A stretch of DNA of 64,000 nucleotides, from assembly GCA_910584795.1 (NCBI GenBank), contig CAJUBZ010000003.1, forward strand, positions 70,330 through 134,329, in the 5' to 3' direction. Of the stretch, positions 34,535 through 44,544 are shown one piece after another (position 1 is the stretch's first letter; each line of letters starts with the position of its first letter). The stretch comes from an uncultured Eubacterium sp. (lineage in GTDB: Bacteria > Bacillota > Clostridia > Lachnospirales > Lachnospiraceae). A model generated the notes under the pieces. The model ran no database searches. It saw nothing but the letters and a program-made list of their open reading frames with translations, and was not told the DNA's origin. The translations under genes were made by a program, and so were the position numbers.

Positions 34535-37500
34535 ATGGTAGTTATCAAAAAATATGGTAAAAAAGTTACAGCTATACTGCTTGTTGCTATCATGACACTG
34601 TCGTTATGTGGTTATATGTTCTTACCGCAGGCAATGGTTAAAGCTGAAGATAATTTTCCGGCAACTGGGGTTCACAAAGGTACGCTGTCACATGGCAGAT
34701 ATCACAAATTATCAGGTTTGAAGAACTCTACTGGAGCTACAGTAACAGAACCGGATACAATTACAAGCAAAGGTGTAGGAAGGGCAGGCTTTTGTCTGTC
34801 ACCGGGAGTAAGTGAGACAACGAAAACGAATGCATATACATCGGCTAATTATACGTCCGGTTACGGATTAAAATACTATAAGGCAATGATTGCATTTTAT
34901 TATGATTGTAAAAACAGTTACAAAACAGATGCTGTAAGATATGCCGCACAGTTTTTCATCTGGCGGACTGTTATATTGGAGAGAAATCATAAAGGGAACT
35001 TTTCAGCTTCTGCTTATAATGGCAGTGGATTTAAATCGGGATTTCTTGCTTCAATAAAGAATCTCATGGGATATTCTGATGCTACAGCAACCGCTCTTTA
35101 TAATAAGGCTTATGATTATATCAAAAATGGGGCAAATGGCGTATATAACAATCAGGTAGCGCTATTAAAGTGGACAGCGTCCAAGTCACAGACAATGCTT
35201 ACAGGTAAGGTATACTCGGATAAGTCCTTAAAGATTAAAATTAATAAAGAATTGAGTGAATCAGGAACAGGTATATCACTTGCAGGAACAAAGTATGAAC
35301 TGCATCAGGGTTCAAAATCAGGAACAAAGGTAGGAACATTTACTTTAAATAAAAATGGTATAGATACTATTACTTTAAAGAATGACGGTGCTTATGACAA
35401 AACGCTTAAATATGTTCTATATGAAACAAAGTGTGTGGCAGGAACAGTATCTAATCAGGAAAAGTCAGTTATTGAATTTTCCATTGACTGGGGAAAGATT
35501 AAAGACGGTGGGAATGGGGGCACGGTAAGTCTTAATAAAAACGGTGTAGATGGTAGTAAGCCGGGATGGTTCATTACATCTTCAGGCTTTTCGTCAGACT
35601 GCCAGAGGCAGTTAGTTAATAAGATTCCCAATATTACTGTTTCAGTAAAGAAACAGGATAGGAATACAAAAAAATCATTGGCCAACGGTGAGTTTACAAT
35701 TTATGCGTATAATACTGATACTGGTAAGTACAGCACAAAGGTATCTGCAGCCAATAACCTGGGACATGCAGTGACTAATCCGCTGATTACTGGAAGTGAT
35801 GGAAGTGCTGTCAGTGCTAAAATATATTATACAAGCAAAAACTTAGGAAGGTTTAAAGTTGTGGAAACAAAACCACCTGCAGGGTACATAAACAGCGGGG
35901 AAGAAAGAACATTTAACATTAAATCAGGCAATGGTATAACACAGGAGACACAGACATTCAGTTATATTTTTTATGATGAATCAACTCCTCGTGATTTATA
36001 CCCTATAACATTAAAAAAAGTAGATGAAGATACTGGGACACCGATTTATGATGCTAAGTTTACAATTTCTGTCTGCAAGAATACAAGAACCGGGCAGTAT
36101 CCGACCTTGGAATCTCTGACTTCGAATGATGACATTGCGTGGGTAGAAACAGTAGAAATAGAACAACGAAAAGAGGGAGAGGAACTGACCAATATATTTC
36201 AGACAAAGAAACTTGTTCCAAACCGTACTTATCTGATTAGAGAAATAAAGCGACCGAAAGGTTATGCATCTGATGGCGGCTCATGGGGACTGGGTCATGG
36301 AGCATTTATGCTGGAACATCTATCTGATGCCGACAAGTTGGATGTTATATATCAACTTGGATTTACCCTGAAGGATGATGGAACCGTCAATGTTGTTACT
36401 TATAATGGAGGTTTTGTATATTCGCAAAGTTATAAAGATCCTTTTGTAATACATAACAATCAATCCTCAGGAAGTGTTACGGTAAAAAAAGTTGATGATA
36501 AAACAGGAGCACCTTTACAGGGAGCATCATTTGAGTTATGGGAAGTAAGCAGTGAAAGATATAATGCTACTGGATATATTCCAACAGCAGAGAAAGGGGA
36601 TGTTCTTTCCGGAAGTGGCGAAACAGACGAAAATGGAAAATTGGTTTTTGGAAAACTGGTTGCAGATGAAAATGGTTTCCATCGTGAAAACGGAACAGTA
36701 GTATCAGAACATTTTTATATGCTGGTGGAAACAAAAGCTCCTGAAGGTTACAGACTGCCAAGTTATCCGGTTAAAAGAATATATTTCAGACCAAATGAAG
36801 TATCATGGACAACTTCATCTTTTGAAAATGCGTTTGATAAAACGTATATCATGGAAAATGAAAAAGCAACTTTGGATTTAAATCTTCATAAAGTTTCGAC
36901 AAGCAGGACTGGAAAAGAATCCGTAGCTTTACCGGGGGCAAAGTTTGCATTATATAAGGTTGAAAAAATCGTAACTGACAATGGCGCTTTAAGTGATGAC
37001 CAGATAGTGATGGAGGATTTCAACAATAATGGAATTGATGACGATACAGAGAGAGCAATATCAAATGTCTCTGATACTGTGATAACTTCAGATTCTGACA
37101 GCAATGCGGATGAAGAAGTCGGAGATACAATAGATTACAGCGTATTGAGTAATGAAAATTATATTGATTTTGATTATTCAAAAATAACACCTCTTGTCAG
37201 CAATATTACAACAGACAGTAATGGAAATGCCAAAATTCCTGAAATATTGGAAGCAGGAGGTTATGTTTTGGTAGAAACACAGGCTCCCAAAAATTATTTA
37301 AAGGCGGATCCACAGTATATTTATATAGACAGCACAACTCTTTATAGTACAAGATCCTACGAAATCGAAGTAAAAGATGAAGAGTTTGAGGCTCTTGTGA
37401 AAGCAGTTAAAATTGATGCAGAGACAGGTCTGACGATTAAGCAGGCAGGTGTTGGGTTTAAGATAAGAAATCTTGATACAAATGCTTATGTGGTACAGAC

Positions 37501-38809
37501 AGTGGATACATACAGCGAGCCGGAAATCGAGGGTGCACCGCATGAATTGATAAAATCAGAAGAAACGGATACATTCTATACAGATGCAACAGGAAGCATT
37601 ACTTTTCCAAATGTATTGGCAAAAGGACATTATCAGTTAGAGGAGGTTGTTCCGCCAAAAGGATTTTTCATTAATACAACCCCGATTAAATTTACGATTG
37701 ATGATGACATGGATTATTATCCGAATGATCCAAATAAACAGTTTGACTATGATGAAAATACAAGAGATGTTGTAATTACACTTGAATGTAAAGATAAACC
37801 GACAACTACTTATCTGAAAAAAACTGATATTTCAACAGGTAATGAAATACCTGGTGGTAAATATAGAGTAGAGGATCAAGAGGGAAATGTAATAGAGAGT
37901 TGGACCGGTAAGGGAGAGCCTCATATGATAACAGGTCTTACAGCTGGAGAAAAATATCTATTTGTTGAAGAGACTGCACCGGATGGCTATACGATTGCGG
38001 AAAAGATTGAATTTATCGTTAATACAGATGGCAGCCCGACATATGTGGAAATGAAGGATGATTATATCAAACTGGAACTCTCAAAACAGTCAGTTACAAG
38101 TAGCAAGGAACTTCCGGGAGCGCATCTGGCTCTGTATAACGATAAAAATGAATTGGTAGATTCATGGGTGTCAGCTGATGTTCCGCACAGAATTAATAGA
38201 ATTAAAAAAGGTACCTATAAACTGGTTGAAATACAGGCTCCGAAAGGCTTTATGGTTGCTGCAGACATTACATTCACAGTAGAAGAAAAGTCAGAGGTAC
38301 AGAGAATTGTAATGAAAGATGATTATGCAGCTGATTTGACAATTAGGAAAAAGGATAATGATGGTAAATTTCTTCAGGATGCTGGATTCAAACTGGAAGG
38401 AGAAGATGGAAGTGTCTTTCATGGAATAACAGATGAAAAGGGAGAAGTTACATTTGGCAAGGACAGTGAGGGATATAGTACGTTAAAACCACAAAAATAT
38501 GTTTTGACGGAGATAAAAACGAAAAAAGGATATACTCTTCTTACAGAGCCTGTAGAGATAGAACTTCCAATGATACTTACCAAAGCAGAAGCAAAGGCAT
38601 GTAAGGCAGATGTTTCTAAAGCAAAGTGGGATGAGGAAAATCAGGTATACCGTTTTTATACAATGACTTATGAGATTCAAAATGATACGCTTCTTACTCT
38701 TCCACGGACAGGAATGAACAACAAAATATATGCTGCTCTGGCAGGAGCTTTTATGTTTATTCTTGTAGTTTTATTATATGTTGTAAGAAAAAAGAAAAAA
38801 ATTAAGTAA
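34535..38809 (+). CDS. LPXTG-anchored thioester adhesin with Cna-B repeats
   Basis: 1424 residues. AGGAGG lies 11 bases before the ATG. Signal peptide (1-37). N-terminal thioester-type domain: Cys87 in GRAGFCLSPG and Gln139 in AAQFFIW match the Cys and Gln that form the internal thioester of TED adhesins. Then about eight Cna-B/SpaA-like domains, each ending in an E-box-type stretch (FKVVETKPPAGY, YMLVETKAPEGY, YVLVETQAPKNY, YQLEEVVPPKGF, YLFVEETAPDGY, YKLVEIQAPKGF, YVLTEIKTKKGY). Sorting signal LPRTG at 1389-1393, membrane segment, basic tail. It likely forms covalent bonds with a host or neighbour-cell target. The class B sortase encoded next may anchor it. Confidence 0.9.
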   Translation: MVVIKKYGKKVTAILLVAIMTLSLCGYMFLPQAMVKAEDNFPATGVHKGTLSHGRYHKLSGLKNSTGATVTEPDTITSKGVGRAGFCLSPGVSETTKTNAYTSANYTSGYGLKYYKAMIAFYYDCKNSYKTDAVRYAAQFFIWRTVILERNHKGNFSASAYNGSGFKSGFLASIKNLMGYSDATATALYNKAYDYIKNGANGVYNNQVALLKWTASKSQTMLTGKVYSDKSLKIKINKELSESGTGISLAGTKYELHQGSKSGTKVGTFTLNKNGIDTITLKNDGAYDKTLKYVLYETKCVAGTVSNQEKSVIEFSIDWGKIKDGGNGGTVSLNKNGVDGSKPGWFITSSGFSSDCQRQLVNKIPNITVSVKKQDRNTKKSLANGEFTIYAYNTDTGKYSTKVSAANNLGHAVTNPLITGSDGSAVSAKIYYTSKNLGRFKVVETKPPAGYINSGEERTFNIKSGNGITQETQTFSYIFYDESTPRDLYPITLKKVDEDTGTPIYDAKFTISVCKNTRTGQYPTLESLTSNDDIAWVETVEIEQRKEGEELTNIFQTKKLVPNRTYLIREIKRPKGYASDGGSWGLGHGAFMLEHLSDADKLDVIYQLGFTLKDDGTVNVVTYNGGFVYSQSYKDPFVIHNNQSSGSVTVKKVDDKTGAPLQGASFELWEVSSERYNATGYIPTAEKGDVLSGSGETDENGKLVFGKLVADENGFHRENGTVVSEHFYMLVETKAPEGYRLPSYPVKRIYFRPNEVSWTTSSFENAFDKTYIMENEKATLDLNLHKVSTSRTGKESVALPGAKFALYKVEKIVTDNGALSDDQIVMEDFNNNGIDDDTERAISNVSDTVITSDSDSNADEEVGDTIDYSVLSNENYIDFDYSKITPLVSNITTDSNGNAKIPEILEAGGYVLVETQAPKNYLKADPQYIYIDSTTLYSTRSYEIEVKDEEFEALVKAVKIDAETGLTIKQAGVGFKIRNLDTNAYVVQTVDTYSEPEIEGAPHELIKSEETDTFYTDATGSITFPNVLAKGHYQLEEVVPPKGFFINTTPIKFTIDDDMDYYPNDPNKQFDYDENTRDVVITLECKDKPTTTYLKKTDISTGNEIPGGKYRVEDQEGNVIESWTGKGEPHMITGLTAGEKYLFVEETAPDGYTIAEKIEFIVNTDGSPTYVEMKDDYIKLELSKQSVTSSKELPGAHLALYNDKNELVDSWVSADVPHRINRIKKGTYKLVEIQAPKGFMVAADITFTVEEKSEVQRIVMKDDYAADLTIRKKDNDGKFLQDAGFKLEGEDGSVFHGITDEKGEVTFGKDSEGYSTLKPQKYVLTEIKTKKGYTLLTEPVEIELPMILTKAEAKACKADVSKAKWDEENQVYRFYTMTYEIQNDTLLTLPRTGMNNKIYAALAGAFMFILVVLLYVVRKKKKIK

Positions 38810-38825
38810 ACATATGGTTATTATA

Positions 38826-38857
38826 AAAAGGGACGGTCTTATAAACTGTCTCTTTTA
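38826..38857 (+). terminator. Weak hairpin between adhesin and sortase genes
   Basis: AAAAGGGACGGT pairs with ACTGTCTCTTTT using G-T wobbles. It may reduce read-through into the sortase gene. Confidence 0.5.
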
Positions 38858-38876
38858 TAATAAGGTGGTAAATTTT

Positions 38877-39611
38877 ATGGCAAAAAAAGTAATAACATTT
38901 GTAAGAATCATAGTTATTGCAATGCTTATTTTTATAGGTATTCTTATGATTTATACAGAACAGAGAGACAATATTAAAAAGCATTTTAAGGATGAAAAAA
39001 TACGACAGGAAAAAGAAGAAAATAAAGTCCATTTTGACAGACTTAAAGCAACAAACAAAGATGTTGAAGCATGGATAAAAGTTCCGGGAACCGGAGTGGA
39101 TTATCCGGTTGTAAAGACGGAAGATAATAATTTTTATCTTACACATGACATTGATAGAAGTTATTCCCGGTTCGGTTCGATATTCTTTGACCAGAGATAT
39201 TACTACCGGGACATATTTGAGGCAGATAATATTATAATCTATGGCCATAATATGGGACGCTGGAACAATGCAATGTTTGGAACCCTGATGAGATTTAAGG
39301 AGAAAAAATTTTGTGTGGAGCATAATGAAATTTATCTCTATAAAGGAAACAGGAAAATCTTATATAATATTGTTTCTGTTATGAGAATTACAATAGAAGA
39401 TGACTGGTATAACTTTACCGAATACAGTCAGGAAAAAACATTTCTTGATATGAGGCAGTATGTAATGGATAAAAGTTTATACTCATTTATTGTGCCAGAG
39501 CAATGTAAAGAAAAATTTATAACGCTTTCTACATGTGATTATGACGGAAACTATAAGATTCTGATAATCGGTTTGGAAAAAGACATAAAGAAAATTAAAA
39601 TGAATAGTTAA
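38877..39611 (+). CDS. Class B sortase
   Basis: 244 residues from the ATG at 38877, with AAGGTGG 8 bases upstream; an in-frame ATG at 38814 has none. Membrane segment (8-25), catalytic His in IIYGHNM, Cys in ITLSTCDYDG, with the longer helical segment between them (ETFLDMRQYVMDKSLY region) typical of class B. It follows the LPRTG adhesin gene directly and probably anchors or assembles it. Confidence 0.88.
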   Translation: MAKKVITFVRIIVIAMLIFIGILMIYTEQRDNIKKHFKDEKIRQEKEENKVHFDRLKATNKDVEAWIKVPGTGVDYPVVKTEDNNFYLTHDIDRSYSRFGSIFFDQRYYYRDIFEADNIIIYGHNMGRWNNAMFGTLMRFKEKKFCVEHNEIYLYKGNRKILYNIVSVMRITIEDDWYNFTEYSQEKTFLDMRQYVMDKSLYSFIVPEQCKEKFITLSTCDYDGNYKILIIGLEKDIKKIKMNS

Positions 39612-39720
39612 TGGCATAACTGGCTATCCTAATGAAAATTTGTAACTCGTAGGAAAAACTGCAGAATATAAGTCTGAGGTAAAATAAATATATATCACGA
39701 AAATACAATCACGATGGTGT

Positions 39721-39749
39721 TTGACATAAAGGTAAGTAAATGCTAATAT
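39721..39749 (+). promoter_or_regulatory. Promoter of antisense RNA, copy 2
   Basis: TTGACA, 17-base spacer, TAATAT. Identical boxes and spacing to the antisense promoter of copy 1. Confidence 0.75.
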
Positions 39750-39756
39750 AGTCATA

Positions 39757-39840
39757 TAAAAGAGGTGTTGCCGATAGACGGTTAACCCAGTTATAAAGTT
39801 AAAGAATAACCGTTACTGTGCAAATTGGCGGTTATTTTTT
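39757..39840 (+). ncRNA. Antisense antitoxin RNA, copy 2
   Basis: Expected to start about 7 bases after the -10 box and to end at the AATAACCG/CGGTTATT hairpin with T-run (39805-39840), overlapping the 3' end of toxin copy 2. Its 5' part (CCGATAGACGGTTA) is shared with copy 1. Confidence 0.65.
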
Positions 39841-39912
39841 TGCGCTGTTATATACAGCAATGATAATAGATATAAATGTTAACATTATCATCAATATCTC
39901 ATATGTATCCAT
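39832..39912 (-). CDS. Type I holin-like toxin, 26 residues, copy 2
   Basis: MDTYEILMIMLTF, a hydrophobic stretch, YNSAKK: closely matches copy 1 with six substitutions, all conservative or near-neutral. GAGGGTGATG lies upstream on the reverse strand. The promoter is TTGAAT (40032-40027), 17-base spacer, TATAAT (40009-40004). The near-identical leader suggests recent duplication. Confidence 0.8.
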   Translation of the reverse strand: MDTYEILMIMLTFISIIIAVYNSAKK

Positions 39913-40132
39913 TGGCATCACCCTCTTTCGTATGTACTAAGAGGGCAATGTTGCCCTCTTGTGTGAGGGCTAACCGCCTACCGTTATGGCAACACCAGTA
40001 AATATTATAGCATTTGAATAAATAGTATTCAACAGAACGAAATAGAAAATTAAGAGAAACTGATAAATGTAAGACTGTATCATGCAGTCTTATTTTTATT
40101 GAAAAAAAGATTTGATGAAAAGGGGTGAATAT

Positions 40133-41017
40133 ATGAGAAAGAGATTTACTGATGAGCAGGTTGATGCCGCAAATCATAAAGATATTATAGAGGTAGCAAA
40201 TAATCTGGGATTAAACCTTGTAAAAGAAAGCAGCTATTATCGAGTCCCCGGAAATGGTGGATTTTGTATTTCCCCAATCAGGAATGCATTTTATATACAT
40301 TCGAAGCAGGGTGAAGATGGATGTAAAGGCGGTCCGATTCAGTTGGTTATGATGATAGAGGGAATACCGTGGATAAAAGCAGTAGCATATCTTTTAGGTG
40401 AAGAAATAAGAGAGGTTACAGTAAAAAAGCAGGATTCAAATCCTCAAAAGGAACTTGTTATTCCGGAAAGAAACAGAAATTATGGACATATGTATGCATA
40501 TCTAATGAAGACAAGAAAAATTGATAAGAATATAATCGATATTTTTGTCAAAGAAAAATTGCTTTATGAGAATACATATCATAGTTGTGTTTTTGTCGGT
40601 TATGATAACGAAGGTCAAGTAAAACACTGTGCCATAAGAGGAACAGTCACAGATAAGCCCTTTAAAGGTGAAGCGGGAGGAAGCGATAAAAGGTTTGCGT
40701 TTCACCGAGAGGGAAAAACAAGAACACTTAGAGTGTTTGAAAGTGCGATAGATTCCTTCAGTTATTTATCTCTTCACAATAATGCTCTTAATGACCATAT
40801 ATTGAGTTTCTGCTGTTTATCAGATGTAGCATTAGTAGAATACTTAAAACATCATCTAATTGAAAAAATTGTTTTTCAATTAGACAATGATTGTTGGGGA
40901 AATGATGCTACGAGTGAGCTTATGGAAAAATATCAATCGGATTACATAGTGGATGATGAACGTCCGCCAGAACAGTATAAAGATTGGAACAAGTATAAAG
41001 TATCATTAGGAGAATAG
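40133..41017 (+). CDS. DUF3991/Toprim primase-like protein
   Basis: 294 residues from the ATG at 40133 (AGGGGTG upstream; an ATG at 40112 precedes that site). N-terminal zinc-finger-like/CHC2-type region (YYRVPGNGGFCISPIRNAFYIHSKQG, DGCKGGPIQLVM) and a C-terminal Toprim-like part (LRVFESAIDSFSYLS; IVFQLDNDCWGN with acidic residues). Proteins of this type are common on Firmicutes conjugative elements and are thought to prime DNA synthesis on the transferred strand. First gene of the transfer operon. Confidence 0.8.
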   Translation: MRKRFTDEQVDAANHKDIIEVANNLGLNLVKESSYYRVPGNGGFCISPIRNAFYIHSKQGEDGCKGGPIQLVMMIEGIPWIKAVAYLLGEEIREVTVKKQDSNPQKELVIPERNRNYGHMYAYLMKTRKIDKNIIDIFVKEKLLYENTYHSCVFVGYDNEGQVKHCAIRGTVTDKPFKGEAGGSDKRFAFHREGKTRTLRVFESAIDSFSYLSLHNNALNDHILSFCCLSDVALVEYLKHHLIEKIVFQLDNDCWGNDATSELMEKYQSDYIVDDERPPEQYKDWNKYKVSLGE

Positions 41018-41021
41018 TGCT

Positions 41022-41357
41022 ATGGCAAGGAAGTTTAGAAAAACAATCCGGTTTAGTGAAAGGGAAATGAGAGAACTAAAAGATAAGGCAGATACCGCAG
41101 GAAGGGATATTTCAGCATATATACGTTCTGCGGTATTTCAATATGATGTTGCGATTATCCCGGGACTTCCGGAACTGAACCATCAGATTGCAAAGATTGG
41201 TAATAATCTAAATCAGCTTACAATGTTAAGTCATCAGGGCAGTATTAAAAGCCCTAACTTAGAGGAAACAAGAGAGATGCTGGATAGGGTGTATGAAAAA
41301 TTATTTGAAATTGGAGAGGTGATAAATCATGGCGACATTTCTACCGGCACAGGATAA
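41022..41357 (+). CDS. mobC: MobC-type relaxosome accessory protein
   Basis: 111 residues: a ribbon-helix-helix-like N-terminus (RKTIRFSEREMRELKDKADTAGRDISAYIR) and a MobC helical region (LNHQIAKIGNNLNQLTML). Helps the relaxase open DNA at oriT. It starts 4 bases after the primase-like gene and overlaps the relaxase gene by 29 bp. Confidence 0.9.
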   Translation: MARKFRKTIRFSEREMRELKDKADTAGRDISAYIRSAVFQYDVAIIPGLPELNHQIAKIGNNLNQLTMLSHQGSIKSPNLEETREMLDRVYEKLFEIGEVINHGDISTGTG

Positions 41358-42597
41358 AAAAGGACGTACCATAGTTTATGACACATCGGAAAAAATGTAC
41401 CGGGTTATCAACTATATTATGAAAGAAGGAAAAACAAAACCCCATTTAATAGGTGGAACACTATTAAATAATCCTCAGAATGCCTATGAAGAAATGATGC
41501 TGACAAAGAAATTTTATAGAAAGACAAATGGAAGAATGGTTATGCATTATTATCAGTCATTTTCTCCGGGAGAGGTTACTCCCCAAAAGGCGAAAGAAAT
41601 GGCAGATCAGATGGTTAAACATAAGCAGTTTGAAGGATTTCAGGTGGTATATGCAACGCATATTGACAGGAAACATATCCATACGCATTTTATTGTAAAT
41701 ACGGTAAATATGATAGACGGACATAAATGGCAGCTTCCGTCTTTGAAAATATTACAGGATTATTCTGATGAATTATGCAGAGAACATGGTTTATCTGTGA
41801 TTAATAGAGATAAGAGCAAAGTACATAAATCTCAGGCTCAGAAGAAGGCTGAACTTAAGGGAAAAGGGTGGAAGATGGAAACACAATTATCTGTTGATGA
41901 GGCATTAAAAATCGCCACAAATCGGGCCGATTTCATCAGCATCATGAGTAAGCAGGGATATCAGGTAAAGTGGTTCGACGGGTCAAAATACGTGACATTT
42001 ACAAACAGAAATAATCAGAAAGTAAGAAACAAATTATTTGATTCCCCGGAACAGTATACGAAAGAGGCAATGATTAAGAAATTTAAAGAAAACTCCAAGG
42101 AACAGAATAGGAAATATAAGGATAAAGGTAATTTTTCTGATATTAGAAAGACTACCTTTTTTGATGTTCGGGATGCTTTGGAGATTGCAACAGGGAAGAA
42201 TGAGTTTATATCCATACTTAACGCCCAGGGTTATCAGGTTACATGGGATGACAGACATAAATATGTTACGTTCAAAAAGGATGGTCATCAGGCTGTAAGG
42301 AACAGAAACTTTTATCCGGGAGAGAAATACACAAAAGAAGCTATGTTAAAAAAATTTGCATTAAATATGAAAAAGGAGGAAGAAATCAAAAGTGGAAAGT
42401 ATCGGGATGTAGCTGCAGATACTGGAGAGCAGAGAAGAGGAGATTTATTATATCTTCTTACATCAATCTTAAGATTGAGTAACCCAAATGATAATTATCC
42501 ACATCAAACGAATCAAAGAAACCATTCGGCTGAAGCGATTAGAGATTATATGGCAGAGGCTGAAAAAGGAAAAGGAATTGACTGGGAACAGTCCTAG
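41329..42597 (+). CDS. MobP-type relaxase
   Basis: 422 residues. Relaxase domain (1-170): candidate catalytic Tyr24 or Tyr29 and the metal-binding histidine motif HIDRKHIHTH (H111, H116, H118, H120). Nicks oriT and leads the strand into the recipient. The C-terminal part carries two tandem repeats of about 65 residues (VDEALKIATNRADFISIM... and VRDALEIATGKNEFISIL..., each through YTKEAM[IL]KKF), probably DNA-binding or partner-binding modules. GGAG lies 7 bases before the ATG. Confidence 0.93.
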   Translation: MATFLPAQDKKGRTIVYDTSEKMYRVINYIMKEGKTKPHLIGGTLLNNPQNAYEEMMLTKKFYRKTNGRMVMHYYQSFSPGEVTPQKAKEMADQMVKHKQFEGFQVVYATHIDRKHIHTHFIVNTVNMIDGHKWQLPSLKILQDYSDELCREHGLSVINRDKSKVHKSQAQKKAELKGKGWKMETQLSVDEALKIATNRADFISIMSKQGYQVKWFDGSKYVTFTNRNNQKVRNKLFDSPEQYTKEAMIKKFKENSKEQNRKYKDKGNFSDIRKTTFFDVRDALEIATGKNEFISILNAQGYQVTWDDRHKYVTFKKDGHQAVRNRNFYPGEKYTKEAMLKKFALNMKKEEEIKSGKYRDVAADTGEQRRGDLLYLLTSILRLSNPNDNYPHQTNQRNHSAEAIRDYMAEAEKGKGIDWEQS

Positions 42598-42611
42598 AAA
42601 GCAGGTAAGTT

Positions 42612-44543
42612 ATGAAAAAAAATACAGGTTGGAAGATATTTTTAGGAATATTTCTTTTTGTCATTATCAGTTACTGCAGTCTGTTTCTTACAGTGATGTT
42701 GGATCAGAGTTTAAAGAACCAAATTGAGGGAATCATATGGCAGCCATACGAGTTGGTATACTATATTATGAGACATCCGGGAACAGAAGCCCTGTTGTTA
42801 ATTGTAATTGTAGTATTGGCATTAACAGCCATATGCTTGGTTTCCATGAGTAATGACAATTATAAGGGTAAAGTGCAACAGATTACTCCACAGATAATCA
42901 CTCCGGTACCGGCAGGGCAGGGACAGCATGGTACTGCAAAATGGATGCAGAAAAAAGATTTTGACAAATATTTTGATACTGTAATTATTGACCAAAAGAA
43001 ACTTATGAATGGGACTTTAAAGTTGGACAAGGCAGGATATGTTTTGGGAATGAAAAAAATACCCGGAAACAAAGAAAAACTTTATATTGTCAATGATGAT
43101 AAACATGTGTTGGTAATCGGAGATACCGGCATTGGCAAGTCAAGAAGAAAAGCATTAAATACACTGGCATGTCTGCTGTTAGGAGAAGAGAATATTTTTG
43201 TGATTGATATGAAAAAGGAAATCTATGATTACACGATAGACGCTGCAAAGGAGAGGGGATATTATCCGATAGTAATTAACTTTATAAGTCCTTATGTATC
43301 AGACCGCGATAATATTCTTGAGCCGATATGTAAATATCTAAGAGCAGGAAATGTATCGAAGGCGATAGAGCAGACATGGTCTACTGTGAATCAGTTGGTG
43401 GGACCACCACCAAAGAATGCAGAAAAATTGTGGAATGGTGGAGAGTCTTCGATTATGGCAGCGTCAATCATGGCTGTATGCTATGATAATATGAATCATC
43501 CGGAATATCAGAATATGACAAATGTGTTTTATTTCATAACAGAAATGTGTCAGGATTATAGAGGGGCATTACCTCTAGAGTTCTACATTCAGTCTCTTCC
43601 GGATGAACATCCGTCAAAGATTTTATTGTCTGCTACCAAATTGGCGCATTTTAAAACCAGGTCATCATTTTATGTGTCGGCAGTTATGACATTAAGGTTA
43701 TTTACGATACCGGCAATTAATAACATGACTAACTGCAGTGATTATGATCTGGACAAACTAATCACAGAAAATAAGAAAATCATTATGTACATATGTCTTC
43801 CGGCAAAGGATAAGACATATTTTCCACTGGCAACCATGACTTTAAGAAAAACAACAGATGAGCTGGACAGAATTGCAGATGAATATGGAGGAAGGCTGCC
43901 AAGAAGATGGACTTTTATAGATGATGAGATAGGAAATTTTGCTGAAATTGATAACCTTTCCATGCAGACGACTTTTTACAGATCCAAGGGAATACGACAC
44001 ATCTTATTTTTACAGTCTGATTCACAGTTTCATGACATTTATGGAAAGGAAAAAGCACAGATAATATTTGATAATTTATCTTATACCGACTATATGCACA
44101 GTCCTAACTCAGAGACAAATAAGAGAATATCAGATGATTTGGATGACTATACATGTTTATCATATTCCGTAAATTCTAATGCACCAGCAGGAAGTCTAAT
44201 GGCAAGAGGAAGTAAAGGTGACACAAAAAATCTGATTGGAAGGAAGTTGCTAAAGCCCAATGAAGTAGCAAGAATAACCAGCCCATATACGCTGGTATTA
44301 TCTAATAATGATCCGGCGATAATGTATGCTCCGGATATTAGTGAATGTTTTTTCAATGATTTTTTTGGAATGGGAAGTCCGGAACATAATAAAGAAATAA
44401 GAATGAGGAGAAGGGAGGAAGATGAAAAAAGGTCAAGACCTGATAATGAAAAAATGCAGTTATGGAATGTTTGGAAAAAATGGCAGAGGCATATTGACAT
44501 TTTAATTGCTGAGCAACAGAAAAAAAAGGAAATGGAGGTTTAA
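42612..44543 (+). CDS. virD4: VirD4/TraG-type coupling protein
   Basis: 643 residues. Two N-terminal membrane segments (about 8-30 and 58-80), Walker A GDTGIGKS (about 176-183), Walker B-like TFIDDEIGNF and a conserved FLQS motif. A hexameric ATPase that hands the relaxase-DNA complex to the secretion channel. Charged, helical C-terminal tail. Follows the relaxase gene by 14 bp. Confidence 0.93.
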   Translation: MKKNTGWKIFLGIFLFVIISYCSLFLTVMLDQSLKNQIEGIIWQPYELVYYIMRHPGTEALLLIVIVVLALTAICLVSMSNDNYKGKVQQITPQIITPVPAGQGQHGTAKWMQKKDFDKYFDTVIIDQKKLMNGTLKLDKAGYVLGMKKIPGNKEKLYIVNDDKHVLVIGDTGIGKSRRKALNTLACLLLGEENIFVIDMKKEIYDYTIDAAKERGYYPIVINFISPYVSDRDNILEPICKYLRAGNVSKAIEQTWSTVNQLVGPPPKNAEKLWNGGESSIMAASIMAVCYDNMNHPEYQNMTNVFYFITEMCQDYRGALPLEFYIQSLPDEHPSKILLSATKLAHFKTRSSFYVSAVMTLRLFTIPAINNMTNCSDYDLDKLITENKKIIMYICLPAKDKTYFPLATMTLRKTTDELDRIADEYGGRLPRRWTFIDDEIGNFAEIDNLSMQTTFYRSKGIRHILFLQSDSQFHDIYGKEKAQIIFDNLSYTDYMHSPNSETNKRISDDLDDYTCLSYSVNSNAPAGSLMARGSKGDTKNLIGRKLLKPNEVARITSPYTLVLSNNDPAIMYAPDISECFFNDFFGMGSPEHNKEIRMRRREEDEKRSRPDNEKMQLWNVWKKWQRHIDILIAEQQKKKEMEV

Positions 44544-44544
44544 A

